From positions 4,425,156-4,489,155 of the forward strand of contig OX637361.1 of assembly GCA_951799405.1 (NCBI GenBank): a DNA stretch of 64,000 nt, in the 5' to 3' direction. A model generated the notes under the pieces. That model was not told the origin of the DNA. It searched no databases and saw only the letters and a list, made by a program, of their open reading frames with translations. The stretch is from Agapetus fuscipes (lineage: Eukaryota; Arthropoda; Insecta; Trichoptera; Glossosomatidae). This document shows positions 55,850-64,000 of the stretch, piece after piece (the first letter of the stretch is position 1; the number at the start of each line of letters is the position of its first letter). Made by a program: the position numbers and the translations under genes.

Positions 55850-56045
55850 CTTCGCATTCATCGTCACGCCCCCGTGGCGACAGTAATCGACCGAAATGTA
55901 TCGATTCGCCGCCATTGTTCCTCTCTTGATCGATCGCGCGGGAAAAATGTGCCGCGTCATCGGCGGAGGACCCCGCGGGATCGTTAGCGCGCCCATATCC
56001 AGACCGCACCTCCGCGCTATAAAGTAACTTCATAAAAATATGTAC
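55850..56045. promoter_or_regulatory. CpG-rich patch with a TATA-like box
   Basis: About 190 bp with many CpG dinucleotides (GATCGATCGCGCGGGAAAAA; GGACCCCGCGGGATCGTTAG) in an AT-rich region, ending in GCGCTATAAAGTAAC near 56015. It could be a promoter or a conserved host element. No gene follows that I can recognise. Confidence 0.3.
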
Positions 56046-56289
56046 ACCCACTCTGTAATTAATGTGGATTAACTGTCAAATGACTTACATGCAATGTTGT
56101 GTTTTTTTTTTTTTTTTATGAATACAACACATTTTTAGTAGTTACATTTTTTTTTTTAATTATTTCTATTACATAATAAGTCAATAGTTTTTCAAGCTGT
56201 ACCTCACCAAAAAGAGGCAAAGCTCTTGTGTGTCGTGAGTTTTTACACGAAAATTAAAAAAAAAAACAACAAGTTTATTATATTTTTTA

Positions 56290-56420
56290 GTGTTGATCTA
56301 TTAACACAGTGAAAGTCCATTTTTAATTATTTAAAAATTCAAATGGGTAAAACGTAGTGTTCGTTCACTTATTTATTTATTTTTTGTGCTCGAACATTTT
56401 CGCCATTAGCAGAATTTTAA
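56290..56420 (-). repeat. Half of a hairpin element
   Basis: Matches, in inverse, the right half of 58204-58370 and its flank (GTGTTGATCTATTAACACAG; TTTTGTGCTCGAACATTTTC). Only one arm is present. Confidence 0.65.
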
Positions 56421-56502
56421 TAACAAGTTTATTGTTCACGTACTCGTAGATAGATACGTTTTAATCAATAACAAAATCTAAGCACCATACGTGTAGTGAT
56501 TG

Positions 56503-56740
56503 TGACTAAGATACACGTATAGGGTAACTTCTTGCCGCGTTATCTCCGAAAGGGTTACATGTGACGAGAGGAACCTATTTATTTTTACAGTTAAGGGGTT
56601 GACATTTCGGCAAGCCACTTCATTTGGAGTAAACCTTAGCATGGAATGAAGGAAAACTGAGTAAACCTTGCCGGTTTTTTTTGGATTTGAAATAAACACG
56701 AGAAATTATTTGATGAGAAGGGAAATCATTTCTGTCACCT
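56503..56740 (-). repeat. SINE-T1, rearranged
   Basis: 3' end (CTTCTTGCCGCGTTATCTCC) and body (ACTGAGTAAACCTTGCCGG) are present, with the middle disordered. The head is lost. Confidence 0.65.
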
Positions 56741-56751
56741 TCGGTTACCCA

Positions 56752-56860
56752 ATGGCATCTGATAGAACATGGCACAGGCGGGGTTCGAACTTGCGACTGT
56801 TTCAATAACGCAAATTCAAGTACCAACGCATTATTCGCTCGACTATACCAGCGACATCAA
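56752..56860 (-). repeat. tRNA-like sequence, long variable arm
   Basis: The minus strand has a box-A-like GGTATAGTCGAGCGAATAA and box B AGTTCGAACCCCGCC separated by a leucine/serine-tRNA-like spacing. Pairing of the arms is poor, so I take it as a SINE head and not a gene. Confidence 0.5.
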
Positions 56861-57270
56861 ACAAAAAAAATCATAAATCAAGAATAAAATTCAACTGTAC
56901 CTACCTAGCTACATGTGGATACATAAATTGTAGGTATAATAGATACAAAAACTATCGCTTCTCATAACAAACAATTTTCTAAATCAAAATGATTGCTACA
57001 ACGTGAGATGACGTTTAAATAGACAAAAATTATCCCGTAGTGACCATCGCTAGGGGGGGCAAACGCATTAAATCTTAAATCACTTTAGAAATAATTTTCT
57101 GCGACAGCAGATAAATAAAACTGGCAGAACAATAGAGAAACTGCTCTATGTATGTCCGCTATTTTACCAGACGGGACTTGAACCTGCGACCCGTGCCCCA
57201 ATCAAGTATAGAACTTATTCTTACAATGTATGGAAACCAAAACGCCCACTAGACGTGCTTTTACTTCTTT

Positions 57271-57484
57271 TTTTTAGAAATCCTATGCGGGAGACTCTCC
57301 AGATTAATGAAGCCTGGAGGTCTTGTTGGAGTACCACAGAGGTGGGGGTATTGGTGAGCTGGCCGGTGATGTCCTGATCCTTTAAAGCAGGGGTGCTAGC
57401 TGCGTAGTGTTGTGTTGTATGTTGCGTTGCCATACCTTGAGACGCCAAATATATTCGTTTATAGCACAATAATTTATGAACCAA
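57271..57484 (-). mobile_element. LINE 3' end fragment
   Basis: TTTTTTTAGAAATCCTATGC then GGGAGACTCTCCAG: the same 3' end as 50775-51060, with a short reversed poly(A) tail. Confidence 0.6.
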
Positions 57485-57501
57485 TCATTAAGAGTCTATA
57501 A

Positions 57502-57725
57502 TCTATAATCTAAGTAGTGAAGATGTATTACATTAATGATTCCTTTTAAATGCTTATACATCAGCAGACGCGTATAAGTTCGCATGCCGCATGTAGACTT
57601 ACAACATACAAACCCAATTTCAAATGAACATTAGCCCTACAACTCTAGCCGACCCTCCCTGAAACAGGGGTGACATTGGCAAAGTGAACCATTTTTTACA
57701 GCATGTTTGTTCAACCTCATACCTA
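57502..57725 (-). repeat. R1 repeat
   Basis: TATAATCTAAGTAGTGAAGA to CAACCTCATACCTACCTG. Confidence 0.82.
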
Positions 57726-58203
57726 CCTGTTACTAAGGACCTTCTCTACCGAACATGCTCTATTTTGCTCTCTTTCATTTACCGTACATGTGTTACTTCC
57801 ACACATCGAGTCGGTAACAATATTGCATTGTGTACCGCCAGTCTCATATTCTTAGAAAGCATTTCATACCTTGCTTCCTCCCATTGGCTCCCATTACGCA
57901 TCTCCCTCACGAAGCTGTTGTTTTATTTTCAACTAGATATACGCTATTGGTAAAACGCTCAGGTTGAGTTTGAACGTAAGGTTTCATACTTACGTGAGGT
58001 GGAATGTACTAGAACTGCATTCCCACGTAAACGGTGGGAAACTTGGGAACTTTCTGAATGTACGCAATACAAAAGTACGTACGTGTACGTAGAATAGAAC
58101 GTTCGTATTGGTGAGCGTAGGACATTGACATTTTAGCATTACAAAGAGGAAATAATGGAAGCAACGTTTTTGTTAACGTTACGAAAATTTAATATGTCTA
58201 GTT

Positions 58204-58370
58204 ATTCAAAAATATTAATGGGTAAAACATAGTATTAATTCACTTATTTATTTCTTTTTTGTGCTCGAAGATTTGCTCGAAGATGCCTCATTAGGCGAAA
58301 ATGTTCGAGCACAAAAAATAAATAAATAAATGAATTAAAACTATGTTTAACCCATTAGAATTTTTAAACA
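58204..58370. repeat. Hairpin element with ribozyme-like core
   Basis: Arms of about 66 bp close with GTGCTCGAA/TTCGAGCAC. The core is GAAGATG (58279-58285), stem GCCT/AGGC, GAAA (58297-58300). It corresponds to the GACC/GGTC stem in palindromes 1 and 3, with both strands changed together. Confidence 0.75.
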
Positions 58371-58565
58371 ATTAAAAATGGACTTTCACTGTGTTAATAG
58401 ATCAACACTAAAAAAATTAAATATGTCTTATTTTCTTCGCCTTTTTAAAACCATCGAATCAAAAGAGTACCATACTTGAATTAAACATCGCTGGTTCGAT
58501 TCCTGTCAGGCTCCATAACTATAACTTAGACCATGGTTCAACATTGCATTGTTGACCCGAATATA

Positions 58566-59117
58566 TGTCGCTAGCAAAGAAGCTGACATTAACATCAAGA
58601 AAACCAAGACCATGGTTATCAGCAGAAACACAAACGCCTCCGTACATGTAGAACTAGATGGCGAAAGCATTGAAAGATGCACTAGTTACAGGTAGGTACC
58701 TGGGATGTGTGGTCAACGCAAAGTGGGGCATGTGTCAAGAAGTCAGAAGCAGACTAGAGCAAGCCCGAAATGTCTTCGCTAAAATGAGTAAAGTACTGTT
58801 GTGCCGAAATTTGAGCCTTGAACTCCGGAAGCGCATAGTGAGGTGCTATGTCTTCCCAATCGCTCTTTATGGTATGGAGGGATGAACTCTCACGCAGGCA
58901 CTGGAGAGACGAATTGAAGCGTTCGAGATGTGGCTCTACCGAAAAATGCTTCGGATCTCTTGGCGTGATCGAGTCACCAATGAAGAAGTCCTCCAACGAA
59001 TGCGCACTACAAAGGAGCTTCTGCAAACCATCAAGCACAGAAAACTGATGTACTTCGGTCACACTTTGAGAAATGAGAAGTACTGTCTCACTCATCTTAT
59101 CATACAGGGTTACCAGT
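58566..59117 (+). pseudogene. LINE reverse transcriptase C-terminal part
   Basis: The frame reads KKTKTMVISRNT and ELDGESIERCTSYR, then a 4-base insertion (TAGG at about 58693) shifts it. It continues YLGCVVNAKWGMCQEVRSRL, KRIVRCYVFPIALYGMEG, a TGA at 58883-58885 where tryptophan is expected, then RRIEAFEMWLYRKMLRISW and RKLMYFGHTLRNEKY. This is the region just after the catalytic site in LINE polymerases. One shift and one stop make it non-functional, but it is far better kept than 36365-36680. Confidence 0.85.
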
Positions 59118-59137
59118 AATAATACCAACTTAATACC

Positions 59138-59381
59138 AGTACCCTTAGTACGAGTTGCAAAACTTGAGAAAAGTAAAGTTTACGGAAAATATTAAAGCGT
59201 GGTTTCTCCCAAAATCTGCCGTTTTTGTTTCTTACACTTAATGGTCTTAGCAAAAGAGTTACAGTGATGAAAAAAATCAAGTTCAAACAAACAAAAACGG
59301 CAGATTTTGGGGAGAATCACTCTTTAATCCTTTCCGTAAACTTTACTTTACTCAAGTTTTGCAACTCGCACTAAGGGTACT
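59138..59381. mobile_element. MITE-like element, ~95-bp inverted ends
   Basis: AGTACCCTTAGTACGAGTTG at the left, with the inverse at the right. The arms include AAAATCTGCCGTTTTTGTTT. 244 bp; no target duplication resolved. Confidence 0.8.
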
Positions 59382-59384
59382 GTT

Positions 59385-60025
59385 TCTGGCCAGTCAAAAA
59401 TTTGTCTGTGAATACCTGTTCACGAAATTATTTTTAAAAAGTCTTTGGGAGCTGGAGCTTCCGGACGTTTCGCCCATGTCTACGATGGGCTTTTTCAGCA
59501 TGAAAATAGAATGATGAAGATAATCTTGATGAAACTGTGATGTGATGAACGAAGACTCCTACAAACCAAGGAAACAGGTCCTGTAAGCCTAAAACTCTTA
59601 TCCAATGTTAGATTATGTTCATATTATCATTGTGTTGTTACATTTAGATGCATTTAATTAATTTGCTAAGTATATGAGCATGTTGCTCTGCTTGCATTGT
59701 TTGTGTGAGCTTGTTTGAGAGGCATTGTTCCCTGGCAGAGTAGCGGTCTGCTACAGGAACCACGAGATCGGTATTCATTGCCCGACCAAACTAAACAAGG
59801 GGCAGTGGAAAATGTACCAGCACCCAGTATGGACATTCAAGTCGTTGAAGGGAAATTTTCAGGGGCCACAGAAATTATATTGTAACGAATGTGTGATTGT
59901 GTGTCTGTGTGGTTTACAGGGGCGTGCATTTCATACAGGCACATGCATCCATAAGGCAGTCAAATTTGATAAAACCTTCAAGTGAGGATTTGAAATTTTA
60001 GTTTTTGATTGTATTTGAATTATTG
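59385..60025. other. No feature recognised
   Basis: One 86-codon open frame (59725-59985, plus) has no family resemblance that I know. I do not call it a gene. Confidence 0.35.
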
Positions 60026-60030
60026 TTAGT

Positions 60031-60322
60031 GTCCGGTTGATAGCTCAAGTGGTAGAGTGCTTAAATTCCATGCCGTGAGCTCGGGTTCGAATCCTACTGA
60101 GGGTATAAAAAAATACGAAAATACAATACCGGCAAGGTTTACTCAGCCTTCATTAGAAATGACTACCAACCCCCTCGGGAGCTGGGAAATCCCCACTTCA
60201 ACTGGAATTGTTCTCGGAAGGGCGGTCCCCTTACCTGTAAAAATAAATAAGTTCCACTCGCCATATGCGAACCTCCTCGGGGATAACGCGGCATGAAGTT
60301 TCACTATATGTGTAGCATTGTT
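60031..60322 (+). repeat. SINE-T1 copy, full length
   Basis: GTCCGGTTGATAGCTCAAGT, box B GGTTCGAATCCT, body with CCCTCGGGAGCTGGGAAATC, end TATATGTGTAGCATTGTTG. Confidence 0.9.
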
Positions 60323-60499
60323 GTATTTTTATTTACTAACGTTATTTTGTTTACTTTTGTGCGTAGGTATGTCTCTAGATGCAGGTATTTGGATAATTGA
60401 ACTAGTGTTATCTCGAATTTTCTGACAAAGTCGCGAATGCTCCAGTTCGCAACGTTTCGAGCACCGTCCTTATGTCATACTGTACAAAGAGCTAAAAAT

Positions 60500-60556
60500 T
60501 GAACCATTTTATTCAGGATGGGTGGTTAGCCTCATACCAACCTACAAGTCAAGTAA
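60500..60556 (-). repeat. R1 repeat, 5' end only
   Basis: GAACCATTTTATTCAGGATG to CATACCAACCTACAAGTCAA. Confidence 0.65.
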
Positions 60557-60559
60557 GTT

Positions 60560-62110
60560 ACAAAAAAACCCTAATTTTATTCCGATAAACCTCCCCTTGT
60601 GATGACCCTGTTATTCATCAAGAACATGCAGAATTAGCTCATTTGATGTTTTGCGGACGGAGCAGCATCTCGAGTAGAAAACGCTTACATCCACTTTCTT
60701 TCGTTTGCGTAAATCAAAAAAATATTGAATAAACGACGGCACTCACAGTGATAAATTCAGTTTTCATACATATTTTCGATTTACGCAAGAGAAGCGAGTT
60801 TACGCAAGTGAAGCGAGTTTACGCCATGGAAGTATATTCAATGGAAGGGCTATGTATGTGATTTAGTACCAATCGACATGATGCAACGTCTTTGACACCA
60901 TACATCGTTAATAGTGCTGTCTCGCTCACGACATATGAAATGCTTTTGTTATTTTCTATGTTAGCAACGTGTCTCTACTCCGTCTTCAATCTATTTACAC
61001 ATCACCATGGAATCACCATGGCAACGGACTTAGTTACTAGTGTTGTTGAATGTATTAAAATATCTGATAAATTCCGAATTCAAAAATGTTCCGACCTCAT
61101 TGTGTACGGGATAATTTTCACAAATATCTATTACCGCGAGCATAGAAGTTACATACTTGAAGAAGCAAGTTGGTCTATATATTAAAACATCACTAGTTCT
61201 AGAAATGGCCGTCACTTTCGCGAACAAAATATTTCGACAAAGGAAAGTAAATTTTATCAACGTAATCATATAGAATAGTGATTAAAGTGAAATATTATTC
61301 CATGTTCTATAACACATTTACTCTATTTTGTTGGCACGTTTAGAAAATACCTAGTTTGGCATTTATATGGATTTTTTTCAAATTAGGTAACACACCTGTT
61401 GACAGTTGGAAGGTCACCGGAAGACTGAATTTGGATTTTTGTATGATGAGTGGGGTAGCGTATTTCTAATTCTCAACGTATAGGTTTCTCAGCACATCCA
61501 GTTCTATATATCGATGGTTTACGAAATATTTTGTACTCGTGGTACCACAGGAAACACGGCCTTCTCTTCGGGGGTGTTCATTACCGCCCCGGGGGTGAAT
61601 GCGCGTATACACAATATTGCATTAGCCGAAACCTAAACCGCGCAACTCAAATCCATACATACAGAATTAGCGGGCTTTTGCGAAATGCGGTTTGGCGTTT
61701 TGGAGCTGAGGTCTGCGATGAGCAGTCTGGATAAAGCAGTGTTCATACAAAGCTACAAATGAGTTACAGAAATTAAATTGTACGTTGATTTAGTTAGCTC
61801 CATACCAATTTATTATTCCTTGGCATTAGCCAAGGTTGGTGAGAGGTTCAACACCTATACTGTCCTACTAAGAAAGAAGGCAGCAACTGATTTTTTTTCG
61901 ATATTGAGTTATATATGTATTTCCATATTTTAAACGACGCGACGCTGAATCCAATAAGCTCAATAAAAAAGCAGGATCTCCTATGGTTACTGAGATATAA
62001 GCACACAGACTAGCAGTAAGTGTACTTAAAATCATACAATTCCTAAGTTTGAAGTCGATTATCTCAGAACAAACATTTTGCAGATACTGCCTTTTTGGTA
62101 AGCAGGGCAG
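60560..62110. other. No feature recognised
   Basis: A less AT-rich patch near 61540-61740 (TCATTACCGCCCCGGGGGTG). A 97-codon frame at 60892-61185 has no recognisable family, and the opposite strand is also open there. Confidence 0.35.
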
Positions 62111-62114
62111 TATA

Positions 62115-62697
62115 CGCAACTAAGCTACACAAAGTGTGTGACTTCTTACCGCGTTATCCCCAAAGGGTTGCGCATGTGGCGCGTGGAACCTTTTTTTTTA
62201 AATAGACTTGTGAGGAGGAATGCAATTCACCAACCTATTCTGCCTAACCAGAAAAAGGTATTAATATCATCAATTAATAATTCATTCTTTTTTATTTAAA
62301 TTAATTATTAATAAATAATTACCCAATAACATATCTGTTGAACAAGGGTCAAAGTTATGGTCGAATGAGTATGGTCAGGCGGGGATCGAACCAACGTTGT
62401 TCTATTCCAAACACGCTAAAAATATCAGCCCACTGAGCCCCCTTCGGCCATAACACCGAATTATTTTAATAGGTAAGCCTTACGCCAACCACTTCAGTTG
62501 AAGTGGAAGTTTCGCAGCTCCCGAGAGGGCTGGTGCTCATTTCTTGTGTAGACTGAGTTAATAACCTTGCCGATATTTTATTTTGGGCTTTGAAAGAAAC
62601 ACAGAAACGGGAAATCATTCCTGAAACCCTCGGTGGGATTCGAACCCGGGCTCACGGCATGAAATGCAAGCACTCTACCACTGAGCTATCGACCGGA
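62115..62697 (-). repeat. SINE-T1 split by SINE-T2
   Basis: 3' end at 62115-62195 (CTTACCGCGTTATCCCCAAA). Body and intact head at 62470-62697 (GTCCGGTCGATAGCTCAGTG on the minus strand, box B GGTTCGAATCCC). Confidence 0.85.
62196..62461 (-). repeat. SINE-T2, most complete copy
   Basis: The minus strand reads GGCCGAAGGGGGCTCAGTGG, GGTTCGATCCCCGCCTGACC and TTTGACCCTTGTTCAACAGA, ending in an A-rich stretch. The tRNA-like head has both box elements. Confidence 0.72.
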
Positions 62698-62785
62698 CCC
62701 ATACTGTAAAAAGCGGTCCACTTCGCCAATATAACCCTTGTGTCAGGGAACGTCGGCAAGAGTTGCAGGGCTTATGTTCATTTGA
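62698..62785 (+). repeat. R1 repeat, central part
   Basis: CCATACTGTAAAAAGCGGTC to CTTATGTTCATTTGA. Confidence 0.7.
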
Positions 62786-62789
62786 ATAC

Positions 62790-63265
62790 CCATATGGAAC
62801 GATAAAACCTCTGATGAACACCATTGCTAAAATTCAGAAAAAGGCACAAATGTTAAATGTCTTGCTTTTTTTCATAAAATTACTTCATTTATATGGTAAC
62901 CATAAAATGTAACTGAATCCTTAAAATAATGATACAAAGAAGATACAATAAAAGCTTTTCCCAGGAAATTTGAAAAGTATTTTTACAGCGTTATTTTACA
63001 TGTTCTAAATTTACAGGAAATTACATTAAAAGTATCCAACTTTTATTATAACTTAATTTATGTTATTTTAAAACTCTTACAGCAACAAACGTTCCATAAA
63101 AATCGGTTTTTATTATTTTTATCGCTGTACATTTATCAGAAGTTGTAAATTGTAAAATTGACATTTACAACTGACAGCTGATCGTAGTTAACACTCGCAT
63201 TCACAAACGATGCTATGCTATGTGAACTGAAAATGCTCTGCGTGAATTTCAAGAATTTTATGAGA
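62790..63265. other. No feature recognised
   Basis: AT-rich, no signal. Confidence 0.4.
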
Positions 63266-63268
63266 ATG

Positions 63269-63458
63269 TTCCGCAGTGTAGTGGTAACGCTTCGGACTCC
63301 TAACTGGAAAGTTGTTGAAATATTTGTACATTAAAAAATGTTCTTAACTTAATTGAAAAATTCATTGCCTTCAAAGAACGGTCACAAAAGGTGCATCCAG
63401 CTCTACAGCAATTGGGTTTTAATTGAGAATTGTCGCTTTGTAACGACGACCAAGTCCG
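63269..63458 (+). repeat. SINE-5T, diverged
   Basis: CCGCAGTGTAGTGGTAACGC (box A). Box B is lost by deletion. The body runs to AACGACGACCAAGTCCG, directly before a SINE-T1 head. Confidence 0.72.
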
Positions 63459-63464
63459 TTAAAA

Positions 63465-63782
63465 GTCCGGTCGATGGCTTAGTTGATAGAATGCTCGCAT
63501 TCTATGCAGAGAGCAAGGATTTGATCTCCAACGAAGGTGTCAGAAATGATTTACCGTTTCGGTGTTTATTTCAGCCCCAAAATAAAATACCGCCAAAGTT
63601 TTCTCAGCCTTCACAAGAAATGAGTAACAGCCCCCTTGAGAGCTGGAAAACCTTCACTTCAATTAAAGTGGTTGACGTAAGGCTGATTCACTCAACTGTA
63701 CAAATAAATAGGCCCCAATTGATGCATGCGATCACTTCGGCAATAACGCGGCAAGGAGGTTCACTATATGTGTAGTTTAGTT
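63465..63782 (+). repeat. SINE-T1 copy, full length
   Basis: GTCCGGTCGATGGCTTAGTT, decayed box B, complete body, end CACTATATGTGTAGTTTAGT. Confidence 0.87.
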
Positions 63783-64000
63783 ATGTTGATTGTTTATTTT
63801 AATTTCAAGCACTTAGAATTCACGCATAGCATCGTCTGTGAATAAGGGTATTAGTCATCTCTAGGATAATGTAAATTGTAAGCTATGGCGGTTGCCAATA
63901 AAAACACAAATTTAATATCCAAGGTGCCTATACTTAAAGTATTCAAATAATCCAAGAAATTTATAATCTAACATTAATAATGTAGCGTATATAAAACATA

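Noticed and set aside
59725..59985. 86-residue protein with CNEC and CxCG motifs
   Set aside because: A few cysteines suggested a zinc finger, but the spacing fits no family I know and no splice or promoter signal supports it.
60892..61185. 97-residue plus-strand protein
   Set aside because: It has no recognisable motif, and the opposite strand is also open. Length alone is not enough in this composition.

Overview
This is eukaryotic nuclear DNA, most likely from an arthropod and probably an insect, though I cannot name the species. It is AT-rich and gene-poor. It is filled with tRNA- and 5S-rRNA-derived SINEs, small inverted-repeat elements, 5'-truncated LINEs, one LTR element and one protein-coding DNA transposon. 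I see no recognisable host gene, no functional tRNA or rRNA gene, and no CRISPR or prokaryotic operon. Every coding segment I can defend belongs to a mobile element.

Family names used here. R1 is a repeat of about 240 bp ending in tandem TTAGA/TTAGAT, with more than 30 whole or partial copies. It appears to be the 3' end of a LINE, because its longer copies continue upstream into degraded LINE coding sequence. SINE-T1 is a tRNA-headed SINE of about 300 bp ending near TGTGTAGCTTAGTT. SINE-5T is a tRNA-headed SINE with an ATT-rich tail; two copies carry an extra 5S-rRNA-like head. SINE-T2 is a third tRNA-like SINE. MITE247 is an inverted-repeat element of exactly 247 bp present three times. R2 is a repeat of about 150 bp that hosts one MITE247. 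D is a short LINE-like 3' end ending in TTACA repeats.

Layout. 0-10 kb: R1 copies, a dead LINE reverse transcriptase fragment, a fold-back minisatellite, a hairpin with a ribozyme-like core, a 2-kb terminal-inverted-repeat element, and SINEs. 10-16 kb: a 5S-tRNA composite SINE, the first MITE247, and a 530-bp duplication bounded by ATGT arrays. Between the duplicated copies lies a young gag-only LTR element (12658-14944) with nearly identical LTRs. 16-20 kb: hAT-like MITEs and the second 5S-tRNA SINE. 20995-23406: a 2.4-kb DNA transposon with inverted termini and a TTA target duplication. It encodes a 494-residue protein of a family widespread in arthropods, cut short by an in-frame stop. 26-28 kb: three large consecutive palindromes with hammerhead-ribozyme-like cores, then a tandem duplication. 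28-40 kb: nested SINEs, a long minisatellite, dead LINE fragments and much unassigned AT-rich DNA. 41 kb: a 5'-truncated LINE with a 13-bp target duplication. 42-64 kb: more LINE fragments, two further MITE247 copies, long-TIR MITEs, a CpG-rich patch and many SINEs.

The nesting gives relative ages. R1 and the SINEs are hosts for MITE247, the 502-bp MITE, the LTR element and one another. The LTR element is among the youngest insertions, and a paralogous uninterrupted copy of its target survives at 33.1 kb.
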